64,000 bases of DNA from Canna indica (Eukaryota > Streptophyta > Magnoliopsida > Zingiberales > Cannaceae), in the NCBI GenBank assembly GCA_034359265.1, contig CP136891.1:57512001-57576000 (forward strand), written 5' to 3'. The translations under genes were made by a program, and so were the position numbers. Positions within the stretch are counted from its first letter, which is position 1; the number at the start of each line of letters is the position of its first letter. Shown here piece after piece: positions 21,912 through 34,671 of this stretch. Under the pieces are notes generated by a model. It was not told the origin of the DNA and searched no databases. It saw nothing but the letters and a program-made list of their open reading frames with translations.

Positions 21912-23219
21912 TGTTGGCCTAAGGTTTTCAACCTTGGTCACCATTTTGATTTTAATGACAACAAACTTATTCAAATGAATTTATCAAGTGTTTGATCGTA
22001 GGTTGAGGTTACGATGCACGCGAAGTTCTTTCGGAGAAATATAAAAAATCGGCAAAAATGACTCCGTCATCGATTGAGTAGAAAATGTAGAGTTAGGAAT
22101 AGATTTCATGTAATATGACTCTAGGAATATATCCCAAATAAAATTGTAATCTAAGTCCAAACTTGGTAAGAGACGATCGATCGGCAAGTGACCGGGCGTC
22201 CCTAACGGGCAGAAAAATGCCTGTTGGGTGAAGCTGTCGATTGAGGGGTTATAAATACCCCTCACCAGCTCTCTAAGGGTCTCTTAACCATTCATTGAAG
22301 ATCTCCTAGAGTATTTTTTAGCCTTCCCAAGTGGATCTCATCGCGCAAGCTTCGACGATCGTTCATCTACTTAAAGCATTCTTTCCGCCCCAGCTCCAGC
22401 TTCACTTCGAGCTCTGCATCTTGACGAGTTGAAGGCTTTGGAGGTTTTGCAAGGGAGCTCACTTGTGTGGTTTAATTCTTAGATCATTTGTTGTTATTTT
22501 CCTTGTTATTAAACTAGGTGCCCATTGTTAGCTTGCTAGGTTAAACACCTTAAGGGCGTGTTTGTTTACGAAATTTTAGAAGCGATTTTCGTTTCGTGAA
22601 AATTGAAATGAGTTTTCGAGTTTCAAGTATTTGGTTTCGATTTTTGTGTTTAGCGAAAACGTATTTTTGTGTTTAGCGAAAACGTAGCTGCCCCGCCCCC
22701 CCTGACAATATGTTGGCTCCGCCCCTGCTTGTTTTCATGTTTCGCAAAACGAAAACAGCAAAAACTCGTTTGTTGTGTGTTATTTTCGATGACTGTTTTC
22801 AAGACGAAAATTGAAATTGCGTTTGTTTATCAAACATAGTATCTGTTTTCAAATTTTACTTAGAATTTTTTAACTCAAACTTAAAAAATATGTTTAGTAA
22901 TATTAATTATATTAATTAGTAAATAAATATTATTTTATTAATTAATATAAATATAAAAATATAAAATATGTTATTTTTATTTTTTAATTAAAAAAATATT
23001 ACTATACTAAAAAATAAAAAATAATATAAATATAAAAATATTATTAATTAGTAAATAAATATTATTTTATTAATTAATATAAATATAAAAAATATAAAAA
23101 TATGTTATTTTATTTTTTAATTTAAAAAATATTACTAAACTAAAAAATAAAATAAAAAAATGGGAAAAAAATAAAAAATAAAAAATATTAAATTAATTAT
23201 AATTGTTATGAACTAATAA

Positions 23220-24470
23220 AAATTGAAGTAAGTATTAACTAAGTATAAACTCTCGTTATTTCAGCTCGTTGCTTAATTTATCGAAGTCTGTAACCTTAAT
23301 TGAAGGATGTCAATAGGATGAATTCTTACGGAGGATATGACTTGTAGTAAACTTGGAATAAACTTCTTTGCAAAATTCCCCTCTATGGTTTTTCTAATTT
23401 TACTCGAAATGCAAATTTGTGGTATGAGTTCTCTTGTTCTAACATGAACAATGAGATCTTGTTAACCATGTCTTTAAGCCATTTACTGCTTATTTCCTTT
23501 TGGACTAGTACTCCTAATTTTCTTATTTACTTTCTATTTATGTAGGTTGAGAAGAATATATTAAACGAAAAGTTCAACGCTGTTACTACTTATTTCACTA
23601 GTATAACTTGAGAGCAACTGCTCCTGAAGTGCTATTTATACGTTACAAAGTTGCTTTGAAGACTTGCTGAGTATTGTAGATTGATGTTGTTAACTACAGA
23701 GTTGTTTGAGAAACTATTTACACATCCTGATATTTTTTGGACCAAATAAGTAACCAAATAAATTTAAGGTCGACGCTTATGATATAAGTGAAAGACAATG
23801 TAAACTTTGAATTCCACGATATAACTCACAATTGCTTCAAATCTTCAACATAATCTTTAGGTTGTTTATATTGACCCATTGATCAATTTTTTAAAAAAAT
23901 TATGTGTATAAAAATATACAAATGTACAACAAAAATTAAAAACAAATTTATGTAATGAATTTAAATACATCCAATTGAATTCTAATCTAGTGAATTGAAA
24001 TATTTTTGGTAGCACAAGTAAACCTCAGCTCGCTCGAAAACAGACAGCCCGATTCCACCACCTCCTGTAGCACCGATTGGAGAAGAAGATGAATGACTAA
24101 TATAAATGCGTATTTGACATCAGAATTATATCAATGTGACTAAGAAGGAAAATGTGTATCACCATTAGTTGGTGACCGCCTCCAATTCATAGTCCACCAA
24201 AAATAGGTTTGCTCATTATTTAATAACCACACAATTATAAAATCAGTACAACCACACAAGAATAAAGTCAGCACAACCACGCAAGGATAAAATCAGCACA
24301 ACTATGCAATAACATCAAAACCCTAGATCGAAAAATAAATAATATAATAATGAGCAATATTATTTTACGACTTTAGGAGGAAAGTGCGCATAACCATTAA
24401 TTGGTTATCGCCTCCAATTCCTTGCCGATGAAAATAAATTAAAAAATATAAAATAACAGACTAAAACAAG
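23220..24470. other. Decayed, unassigned sequence within the TIR element
   Basis: This stretch is less repetitive than its surroundings. It holds two diverged copies of a ~50 bp segment, at ~24145-24200 and ~24380-24430, each with GGTTATCGCCTCCAATTC or a close variant. A plus-strand frame at ~24045-24095 ends in a proline- then acid-rich tail (PPPPVAPIGEEDE, stop), which could be the end of a captured or transposase-related exon. I cannot assign it. Confidence 0.35.
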
Positions 24471-27060
24471 CAACATAACTGATACTATTATATGAAGCAG
24501 CATGAATCATTCCGCATGAATAAGACTGAACAGAACTAATAATACAAGCAGCTTGAAGCATGAAGCGTGAACAAGACTGAACAGACTGAAACAAGCAGCA
24601 TGAAGCTTGAACAAGACTAAATAGACTAAAACAAGCAACATGAATATAGTACAAGCAACATGACTTATACTATTATATGAAGCAGCATGAAGCATGAAGC
24701 ATGAAGCATGAACAATACTGAACAGAATACATTAACATGACTAAAAGAAGCAGTATGAAGCATGAAGAAGACTGAAAAGAAGTAATAATCAGCATGAAGC
24801 ATGAACATGACTAAAAGAAGCAGCATGAAGCATGAACAAGACTCAACAGAAGTAATAATCAACATGAAGCATGAACAAGACTGAACAGACAAAAACAAGC
24901 AGCATGAAGCATGAACAAGACTGAATATAAGTAATAATCAACATAAAGCATGAACATGACTAAAAGAAGCAGCATGAAGCATGAACAAGACTGAACAGAA
25001 GTAATAATCAACATGAAGCATGAACAAGACTGAACAGACTGAAACGAGCAGCATGAAGCATGAACAAGACTGAATAGACTAAAACAGGTAGCATGAAGCA
25101 TGAACAAGACCGAATAGACTAAAACAAGCAACATGAATATAATACAAGCAACATGACTGATACTATTATATGAAGGAGCATGAATCATTCTGCATGACCA
25201 AGATTGAACAGAACTAATAATACAAGCAGCTTGAAGCATGAAGCATGAACAAGACTGAACATAAGTAATAATCAGCATGAAGCATTAACATGACTAAAAG
25301 AAGCAGCATGAAGCATGAACAAGACTGAACAGAAGTAATAATCAACATAAAGCATGAACATGACTAAAAGAAGCAACATGAAGCATGAACAAGACTGAAT
25401 AGAAGTAATAATCAGCATGAAGCATGAAGAAGACTAAACATAAGTAATAATTAGCATGAAGCATGAACAAGACTGAACAGACTGAAACAAGCAGCATGAA
25501 GCATGAACAAGACTGAACATACTAAAACAAGCAGCATGAAGTATGAACAAGACTAAACAGAAGTAATAATCAACATGAAGCATGAACATGACTAAAAAAG
25601 TAGCATGAAGCATAAACAAGACTGAATAGAAGTAATAATCAGCAAGAACAAGACTGAACAGACTGAAACAAGCAGCATGAAGCATGAACAAGACTGAACA
25701 AACTAAAACAAGCAACATGAAGCATGAACAAGACTGAACAGACTAAAACAAGCAACATGAATATAATACAAGCAACATGACTAATTCTATTATATGAAGC
25801 AGCATGAATCATTCTGCATGAACAAAACTAAACAGAACTAATAATACAAGAAGTTTGAAGCATGAAGCATGAACAAGACTGAACAGAAATAATAATCAGC
25901 ATGAAGCATTAACATGACTAAAAGAAGCAGCATGAAGCATTAACATGACTAAAAGAAGCAGCATGAAACATGAACAAGACTGAACAGAAGTAATAATCAA
26001 CATGAATCATGAACATGACTAAAAGAAGCAGCATGAAGCATGAATAAGACTGAATAGAAGTAATAGTCAGCATGAAGCATGAACAAGACTGAACAGAAGA
26101 AATAATCAGCATGAAGCATAAACAAGACTGAACAGACTGAAAGAAGCAGCATGAAGCATGAACAAGACTAAACATACTAAAACAAGCAGCATGAAGCATG
26201 AAAAAGACTGAACAGACTAAAACAAGCAACATGAATATAATATAAGCAACATGACTAATACTATTATATGAAGCAGCATGAATCATTCTGCATGAACAAG
26301 ACCGAGCAAAACTAATAATACAAATAGCTTGAAAAATGAAGCATGAACAAGACTGAACAGAAGTAATAATCAGCATGAAGCATTAACTTGACTAAAAGAA
26401 GCAACAAGAAGCATGAATAAGACTGTACAAAAGTAATAATCAACATGAAGCATGAACATGACTAAAAGAAGCAGCATGAAGCATGAACAAGACTGAACAA
26501 AAGTAATAATCAGCATGAAGCATGAACAAGACTAAACAGACTAAAACAAGCAGCATGAAGCATGAACAAGACTGAACAGACTGAAACAAGCAGCATGAAG
26601 CATGAACAAGACTGAATAGACCAAAACAAGCAACATGAATATAATACAAGCAACATGACTTATACTATTATATGAAGCAGCATGAAGCATGACGCATGAA
26701 CAGGACTAAACAGACTGAGCCAAGACTGAACAGACTAAAACAAGCAACATGAATATAGTACAAGCAACATGACTAATACTATTATATGAAGCAACATGAA
26801 TCATTATACATGAACAAGACTGAACAGACTAAAATAAGCAACATGAATATAATACAAGCAACATGACTGATACTATTATATGAAGCATCATAAATCATTC
26901 TACATGAACAAGACTGAACAGAACTAATAATACAAGCAGCATGAAGCATGAAGCATGAACAAGATTGAACAGACCGAAATAAGCAGCATGATGCATGAAC
27001 AAGACTGAACAGACTAAAACAAGCAACATGAATATAATACAAGCAACATGAGCAAACTGA
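24470..27060. repeat. 2.6 kb complex minisatellite (GCATGAAGCATGAACAAGAC family)
   Basis: The basic ~20-45 bp unit combines GCATGAAGCATGAACAAGAC, TGAACAGACTAAAACAAGCA and AGTAATAATCAGCATGAAGC. A marker segment, TACTATTATATGAAGCAGCA, recurs at about 24483, 25161, 25786, 26259, 26662, 26777 and 26871. The spacings of roughly 680, 620, 475, 400, 115 and 95 bp show higher-order duplications of changing size. Long minus-strand open frames rich in Cys, Phe, Leu and Ser (24439-27042) are by-products with no start context or family match. Confidence 0.9.
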
Positions 27061-27439
27061 GTTTTGTTCTGTAGACTAAGGGTCACAGAGCATATTGAGC
27101 AGGAAACAAATAGCCACATATATACATGTTTGAAAATAACAAGAAACAAATAGCAAACATATATAGTAGACTGATCCAAGCAGGAATGAACATAAAATAT
27201 AGCAGACTGAGCAGGAAACAAATAGCAGACTGAGCCAAGCATGCATAAATATTAAATATTACAGAAAAATAGATTACTAAGCAGACGGAGCAGGAAACAA
27301 ATAGCCACATATATACATGGATGAAAATAACAGGAAACCCTAGATCAAACAAGCAAATATAGCAGACTGAGTCATATATACAAATATCAAACATATATAG
27401 CAGACCGAGCCAAGCAAATACCACTGGATAACAAGCAAA

Positions 27440-27930
27440 TAAAAATAAACCCTAGCATCAAAACCCAAACATCACATCTCAGAAACCCTAGGTCAAAACT
27501 CTAGATCGAAACCAGAACATCAAAACCAGCTCGAATAAACCCTAGGTCAAAACCCTAGATCAAAACCCGAACATCAAATCTCGGAAACCTTAGATCGAAG
27601 AAAGAAAACATAGATCGAAGAAACCCGAACATCACATCTCGAAAGAACATCAAAACTAGCTCGAACAAACCCTAGGTCAAAACCCTAGATCAAAACCCGA
27701 ACATTAATCTCGGAAACAACATGGATCGGAAATCCTAGATCGAAGAAAGAAAACATAGATCGAAGAAACCCGAACATCACATCTCGGAAGAACATCAAAA
27801 CCAACTCGAACAAACCCTAGGTCAAAACCCTAGATCAAAACCCGAACATCAAATCTCGAAAACAACATGGATCAAAAACCCTAGATCGAAGAAAGGAAAC
27901 ATAGATCGAAGAAAGAAAACATAGGAAGAA
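27440..27930. repeat. Tandem repeat of ~130-145 bp units (AACCCTAGATCGAA family)
   Basis: Units starting CGAA(C/T)AAACCCTAGGTCAAAA occur at ~27532, 27662 and 27807. Each continues with CCCGAACATCA-ATCTCGGAA and GATCGAAGAAAGAAAACATAG. It sits at the right side of the 5.87 kb TIR element. Confidence 0.75.
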
Positions 27931-28783
27931 CGCAAGAACATCAAAACCCAAACTCGGAAAATGTCTAAAATCAAAAAGAAAATACCTAATGAACGAGATC
28001 GTCGACGAGTGACGAGCCAGATCTTTTTCACCAAAGCCGGTGACCAAAATCGCAAACCCTAGATCGAAAACGTCCGAGGTGACAACTTGTTGCCTGTGTC
28101 GCCAGCAGAAGCCGAAAGGGGTGTTTGGGTCGAGTGAGGGATGTCGCATGATAGAGCCGACGCATGAATCGGGAAGTCGCGGGTTTTATTTGGTTTTCTA
28201 TTGAAACGGGCGAAATGAGCGGGTTTCGCATTATAATTACAAGTATGCCACCGCTCGTTTCGGTAGTTTTCGCGAATTGAGTTGAAATGATGTTTCGGGA
28301 AAACTCAATTTTCGTGAAATAGATTCGAAAACGGAACGCATTTTCCACAACAAACACCGTTTCAGATCCAGTTTTCAATTTTCGTGAAAATGAAAACCAA
28401 AAACTGGGCAAACAAACACGCTCTAAGGTTTTCTTTATAGAATTATGTTTTGCCTAGGTGAATAGGTGTGAGGCATTCTCAAAGGGTTGATAAGTGGGTC
28501 CTCAGTTGTATTCAAAGGGAAACACATTATCTATAAAGGTGTTGATTAGAAATCCTTGGTGATGAACCAAGGTAGTGGAGTAGGCGGTTGGCCGAACCAC
28601 TATAATTATTGGTATTTGCATTGCCTTGTTTGATTGATATTACTTGCTATTCATACTTGTCAAGCATCGTAAATTACTGCCCTACCTTCTAGTGTGGGAT
28701 TGAATAAAAAAGAAATCGAATTGAACATAACTTTAATCCAATACTATTCAACCCCCCCTTATAGTGTGGGTATCTGATCAACA

Positions 28784-30770
28784 AATATATCATGAAAGGA
28801 ATAATATTCTGGATGCCCTACCTATTCCCTTATTTGGTTGCACATTTTGTCAAGAAATGGATGAGTCAAAAGAAGATCTAATAAACACTATTTTTTACGG
28901 ATGTGAAATATTATTCCTTATCTCAATATGAGGAATAGTATTATTCATTTATTCTTGATGACTTCTTATAAGTTTAGGATAATTACGCTAAAATATATTA
29001 ATTAAAGTTTTATTATTTTAACTAATTCAATTTAGTTTATATTTTTCATATTTCTTTAATCGTTATTTGATTTTTAAAATTATTTTGTAATAAATTATAT
29101 TTTTCTTATGTTACTATTAATTAGAATAAATTATAATACGAATATATTATTTTGAGTATAAATATTCATTATTGTTAACATGGATATTTTGATATTTTTT
29201 TCTATTCCTCGTCTATATCTGATAATAACCAAAGAAGTGAATAGTACTTCTAATCTATCCCTAATATTAACCAAATAAAAAATGTTATTCCTTATAGTTT
29301 TATTTGTCCAACCAAACACTCCTAGGTGTAACTATTAATTAGACAAATAAATTAAATGAGAATTAAAAAATTAGGAAGAAATGTTAGAAATTATTAAATA
29401 TATATTTAAAAGAAAACTAACAAATTACAATAGCAAAAATGATTTGCTTTGAACTTTATATATTACATGTTTGCATTGTGCATTTATACCTCTATATTTT
29501 ATAATATAAGTTTTGTGTTGCAATCAATTTACTAATGTAATTTTATGTTTCAAAAGTCATTGCACATTATTATACTTTGAGGTTCATGCCACACAAATTT
29601 TATATATTATTCATTTATCAATAAAAAATATTTTCTGTAAAGAATGATTAATTATATGAAAATATTATGAGAAATAGTGTAGTTGCATTTCAATATTATA
29701 AAATTTCACATCTCAATCCTTGAGCAATTAATAGGAAAACTCTATAATTATTAAGTATAGATCAAATTAAATTATATATAAATATGAGTAGATTATACGT
29801 TTTTCATTTAACTCTTTCTTTTCATAAATTTTACATTTTATTTCTTTATCCATATTAATATATATAAATGATTGTTTTAATAACTTAATAAAATTATACA
29901 TTTTTCATCCAAATCTTTTATTTTTATGAATTTTTAGTAGTAAGTCCTTTCCCTTCTGAAAATTTACATGAATTTTAAAAATATATAATAATAATGAAAC
30001 ATTTAAAACTAGTATATATGAGTCTGTCTGAATTTTTAATAGTAAGTCCTTTCACTACTGAAAATATATATGAATTTTAAGAATCTTTATATAATAAAAG
30101 TAATTAAGTCTGAAATAAATAAGATAGTAATTTTTCGCTTTTTTTTTCTTATTTTTCGTTCTTTTTTTCTATTTTCTGCTCATTTAATAAAAAAGAAATT
30201 TTTTCCCACATATTTTGGGTTATCTTGCTCATTTAATAAAAAAGAAGTTTTTATGAATTTTTCTATAAAATCATTAAATGGATATTTATATAATGTTCAT
30301 TCACAAAAAAAAAATTTGGGATCTTCTTATGAATTAATCTTTTTTTAAAAAAAATTGCAAAAATTCAATGAAATAAGTGGAAAATAATCCTAAAATGAGT
30401 GAGACAAAATGTTTCATTTTGCACAAAAGTGTGTAATACGTCACAAACTTTTTTGAAAAAAAATACAAAAAAGTAAAAAATTTCGAAAAAAACATAAGAA
30501 TTGTATTTATTATAATAAAAATATATTTTAGAGGTATAAAAAAATATGGTCTGAAAATATCGAAAATATTATTTTTGAAAATTTTGAATCCTAAATTAAA
30601 ATCCATTTTTAAAATTTGGATTTAACAAACTTATATTTTTAATTTAATATGAAAAAGATAAATTTTTATATCATTTTAATATAAGTTCACGATGGTATAG
30701 AAATGAATGTGATTGGAGCATAAGGAATATGATTTTAATAAGCATGATTGAAATTTAATTTATATATATA
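28784..30770. other. AT-rich intergenic DNA, includes dispersed repeat copy 2
   Basis: No gene is supported. The stretch 29470-29850 matches 8590-8950 in the same orientation. About 29990-30080 repeats TTTTTAGTAGTAAGTCCTTT-like sequence found at ~29930. The short open frames (30070-30348, 30334-30606) consist of Phe/Lys/Ile runs from AT-rich DNA. Confidence 0.55.
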
Positions 30771-33330
30771 TAGACTATATAATTGACATTTTATTTTATT
30801 TTATCTTGTCTCATCTTCGTATCCACATGAATTCGTTTCCCCTCCAAAAAAATTTCATATGTAATCTACTAATTAAATTAATTTCAATCATTATTAATTT
30901 CAAAAACAATTCATTTTTATTTTTTTTAATAATTTCATTATGCTTAATTTTCCTAATTTAAAATTTCATTTAATTAATTGTGACTATTTTCCAAATATAG
31001 TCTTTTAATGGCTAATTAATTATTATTAGTTTCCTAATTTTTGTATTTATTAATTATATTAATTAAATAAATTTTCAAATTACGATATTAGAAAATTAAT
31101 ATAAATTTCAAAATTTAAATAATTTTTTTTCACTCTATTATTTTTATTTATCAATTCTAATTCGAAAAATACACATCTTCATGTAGACACATGTCATTTC
31201 CACATTAATATGTGTTCCCTCCAAAATAATAAATCTCAAACATTATTAATGTTGAAAATAATTAATATCGAATTTTCCTAAATAAATCTCAAATATTATT
31301 AATGTTGAAAATAATTTATTTCCACATACAAATTCCAAATAAAGCCGATTTAAATTCTAATTAATTATCATTATTTTTTTAATTTTCATTTCTATTTAAT
31401 TATAATAATTAAATTAAATTTCTTAACTTCCTAATTTCGAAATTAATATTAATTTCCAAATTTCAAATTGTATATGAAGCTGATTTAAATTCTAATTAAT
31501 CATCCTTAAATAAATTTCAATTTTTCAAAATTTCGACATTTATATTAATTTTCTAATTTCCTAAGTTTAAAATTTATATAAATTTCTTTTTTCACTCTAT
31601 TATTTTGCTTAATTAAATTTATTACTCAATTTTCAAAATTTAAGTAAATTTAAAAATAAATTAATTAAAAATCTTATTAATTATAGGGAGATTTCCTAAT
31701 TTCAGATCTTATTTCTTAGTTTCCAAATTCCAAATTCCAAATAAAGCTTATTTAAATTCAAATTAATTATCCTTGATTTCCTAATTAATAATCAACTTTT
31801 ACTAATTAATTTAGAAATCAATTACTTAAGAATCTTATTAATTATTGTGAAATTTCCAATTTTATAAATTCCTAATTTTGACTTTCATATTAATTTTGAA
31901 ATCAATTAATTAATAATCTTATTAATTGTTGAAAATTAATTACCAAATTTTCAAATTTTCCAAAATTTCAAGTATCTATATAAGATTAGCTCAATGGTTA
32001 GTTAAGGATATCAATAGCTCTCTCTTCTCTAAATCTTTATTGTTTATTGTTTTTTATTCTTTTATTTCCCTACTGAAATAATAATCCGCTAAGATTTAAC
32101 GAAGGATACGATAAACATCTTCTTTTTTCTTTTCTTTTTCATATTTTCCTCTTTGACGGTATGATAAGTTTATTTTTTAATTTTTTGTAGATGTGGTTGG
32201 TCTTCTTATTGGGAAGGCGGACTTAATTGAGTTTTCTAAAGATGACCAGCGGTATCACTACTTTGTTATCGAGCTTGATGACCTTCAGTAAGTATTCATT
32301 TATATATTACTTTTTGAATTTACATATAATTTTTTATTCGTTTAAGGTTTAAATTTTTTCACATATTTTAACAAATAGGGGTAATGAAAAGCTTCACTGC
32401 ACATGTTGTTAAATTATGTTGCGAAACTTTTATAATTTTAGTTTTCATTGAAAAATATAAGTCTGATGATGTAAGTTCTAAATATTTTTTAATTCAATTT
32501 TCTCTGTTCATTTTTAAATTAAGCAAATTAAGGCGATTTAACAATCATTTATATATTGATTCTATATACAGTTTACTATTCCTCCGAAAAATTTTCAATT
32601 ATTGACAATTGAGGTTGACTTTGCTAATCAATTGAAGTAATTATTGTAGGTCTTTTTTTGTTCAATTTGCAATTAATTCATTATCTTTTACACATTTTTC
32701 TATTTTGAGCAGGATGATTTTTCACAGTCCTGTGCTAATTGCAGCGAATATGAATCTACATCTTTTCTGACACCGTCCAAGTCACTATTGAGTGAAGCTT
32801 CGATTATGAAGTCTGCAACTGATAAAGTTGATCTTACTAAATTGTCAACCAACAAGCCAAAGTGAGTGATTAAGATTGAAAACTAAGTACTTTTTGTTTC
32901 TATTTAGAATCTTAAAATTTAATGTATTGTTGTTGTTGATTGTAGTGTTGCTTCTTATTAGGTTAATTGCAAAGTGGTTGTTATTCTATATTTCCAAATT
33001 TGGATTTTTTCTTATAAATAATTTTATTATGCTTAATTTTCAAATTCAAATGTTATTTAATTAACTATGATTATTTTCCAAATAAAGCCGATTTAATTAT
33101 CCATGTCAAATTTCCTAATTTCCCAATTTTAAAATTTTATAAATTTCCTAAGATTGAAATTTATATAAATTTCCTAATTTCAAATTTTATATTAATTTGT
33201 TCTAATTCGAAAAATTAAACATACTAAAATTTTCTACTAAAATTTTAAGTTTAATATTTGATTTTTAAATTTTCAAATCTTATAAATTATATAAAATACA
33301 GTGTTTTATGGACACATGTCGCTTCAACGT
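30770..33330 (+). mobile_element. Helitron-like segment with RPA70-like remnant
   Basis: The segment opens with the family's leader motif (CATCTTCGTATCCACATGAA then TTTCCCCTCC), seen again at 31170, 33320, 50800, 56390, 58745, 59045 and 61835. It contains a decayed RPA70-like gene on plus (32190-32885), a hallmark of plant Helitrons. Exact ends are not resolved. The interior is AT-rich. Assignment rests on the RPA-like gene and on the hairpin ends of its relatives at 58702 and 62563. Confidence 0.55.
32190..32885 (+). pseudogene. RPA70-like (Helitron-associated) gene remnant, copy 1
   Basis: Exon-like pieces read DVVGLLIGKADLIEFSKDDQ...IELDDLQ (32190-32290), followed by a GTAAGTA-like donor. 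The next are a fragment ending FIEKYKSDD (~32380-32470) and DDFSQSCANCSEYESTSFLT...LSTNKPK (~32712-32863). The first is an OB-fold strand pattern of replication protein A subunit 1, and the last is the Ser/Thr/Lys-rich tail typical of Helitron RPA genes. The middle exon is shorter than in the 60 kb copy, lacking its PEEIDAL part. Upstream, a CTATATAAG at ~31976 could be its TATA box. It is a broken gene. RPA1 binds single-stranded DNA in replication; this copy could not. Confidence 0.6.
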
Positions 33331-33927
33331 GTCATTGTTTTCCCTCCATTTTATTTTATGCATGCTTAATTTGGTTATTTTCTCATTTAATTAATTTTTT
33401 AATCCAATTAATTATGTCTACTTAATTTCAAAAAAATTGAATATATTTAATTATGTATGTTTAATTTCAATTTTTATTAATATAGAATCTTATTAATTAT
33501 GTCTGCTTAATTTCGAATTTTATTAATTATCTTATTAATTTCGAATATTTTTTGAAATTATACATTTATTTTTACCTTGAGAATTACTATTTTTATAGAC
33601 ATATTATTTATATTCCATAGATCAAAACACACCACACTCACCACCTCCTCTTCCCCCTCGCATCTTCATCTCACATATTATCTTGAAAAAATTGGGTCCA
33701 CAACCAGGCGATTTTTCTCAAGCATTATTCATCAAAATTGACATTTATATTTTGAGATATCATATAGTTATATTTTATGTGAGTATTACTTCTTTTTTTC
33801 TTTTATTTTTATCCCCCTAATTCAAGTGCATACAATAGATTCATAGGGGAGGAGATGAAGAGGAGAATAATTAAATATTGCAATAGCAAAATTAAAATTG
33901 CTATATTTTTTTATTGAATTTTACTTA
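33331..33927. other. AT-rich DNA left of the large CACTA element
   Basis: Nothing coding was recognised. The stretch contains Helitron-like sequence. The last three bases (TTA, 33925-33927) are the candidate target duplication of the CACTA element. Confidence 0.5.
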
Positions 33928-33939
33928 CACTACAAAAAA

Positions 33940-34070
33940 TTTGACTTTCACCAACGGATTATTTACCAACGGAGTTGTTTTGTTGGTACTACCAAAAAAT
34001 TTATCGACGTATTCAAATCCGTTGGTAATTTTTTCCACAAATTTTACTTCCCTCATTTTTTTTCAGTCGA
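33940..34070. repeat. Left subterminal repeats of CACTA element 3
   Basis: CACCAACGGATTATTTACC, ACCAACGGAGTTGTTTTG and TTGGTACTACC are short inverted copies of the motif that fills the right subterminal array. In CACTA elements such motifs are the DNA-binding sites of TnpA. Confidence 0.7.
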
Positions 34071-34229
34071 CCAACCAAATCCCTCCCTTTTTTTTTGGAG
34101 CCAACCGACCTACACAAGTAGACCCGCCCGCACAATTTACTTCATTTACCCCATTTTTTGTCAGCCGACCAACCAAATCCCTTTTTTTTTGAGCCGACAA
34201 AACCTAAACAAGTAAACCCGGCGCCCGCC

Positions 34230-34671
34230 CTTTTCCCACTCCCCTTTTCTCTCTTTTTTCAGCCGCCCAACCCAATCTCCCTTATACCCTAAAAAAACTC
34301 AATCTCCTGCGCTGCTCGACGAACCCTACTTTGTTCACCCTTTGCCCACTGCTCGACGAACCCGTCGCTTGTTGCTGCTCCGTGCCCCTGTCGCTGCTGC
34401 TCGACGAATTGTCTTCTCCGTGCGATCTTCTTCTCGCCATTGCTCTGTGCGCCTGCCGTTCGGATTCAAACGAAGGTCGAAAGTATGGTTTCACTTCTGT
34501 ATGGTTTCTAGTTTAAGTGTATGGTTTGAGTGGCTAATTTTTGGTTCCACTTCTGTATGGTTTGAGTATATAATTTTTTCATTTCACTTAATTCTATACG
34601 GTTTTGTTGCATTGCTTTTCTATTTCTCATTCATGATCACACAAATTCATATGCAAACTGTTATTGGTCTT
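34230..34671 (+). promoter_or_regulatory. Leader region of CACTA element 3
   Basis: The sequence becomes less AT-rich (CGACGAACCC repeated at 34317 and 34353, plus Cys/Arg-coding runs) before the copia remnant. It resembles the GC-richer leader of CACTA element 2 (18830-19060) in position. No start site can be placed. The open frames 34282-34677 are unsupported. Confidence 0.35.

Larger units (their letters stand above)
22554..28423. mobile_element. 5.87 kb TIR element with TAA target duplication (PIF/Harbinger-like)
   Basis: The ends GGGCGTGTTTGTTTACG and, read in reverse, GAGCGTGTTTGTTTGCC are inverted repeats flanked by TAA at 22551-22553 and 28424-28426. Both subterminal regions are rich in TTTTCGTGAAAATTGAAA-type palindromes. 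The 3 bp TWA-type duplication suggests PIF/Harbinger. No transposase was recognised. The interior comprises AT-rich sequence (22860-23200), decayed unassigned sequence (23220-24430), a large minisatellite (24470-27060) and another tandem repeat (27440-27930). Confidence 0.8.
21912..28783 (+). repeat. Copia (Sirevirus-like) LTR, ~1 kb, split by a 5.87 kb insertion
   Basis: The LTR opens TGTTGGCCTAAGG after a purine tract and closes ...TATCTGATCAACA at 28783, matching TGTTG/CAACA ends. The two halves are 21912-22550 and 28427-28783. They join through TTAAACACCTTAAGGTTTTC once the insert and one TAA are removed. The total LTR is about 1 kb, the usual Sirevirus size. The open frame at 21984-22265 (minus) is incidental. 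Confidence 0.8.

Noticed and set aside
24439..27242. Many long Cys/Phe/Leu-rich minus-strand open frames, possible secreted or membrane repeats
   Set aside because: They are all translations of one minisatellite, lack family motifs and shift frame with unit changes.
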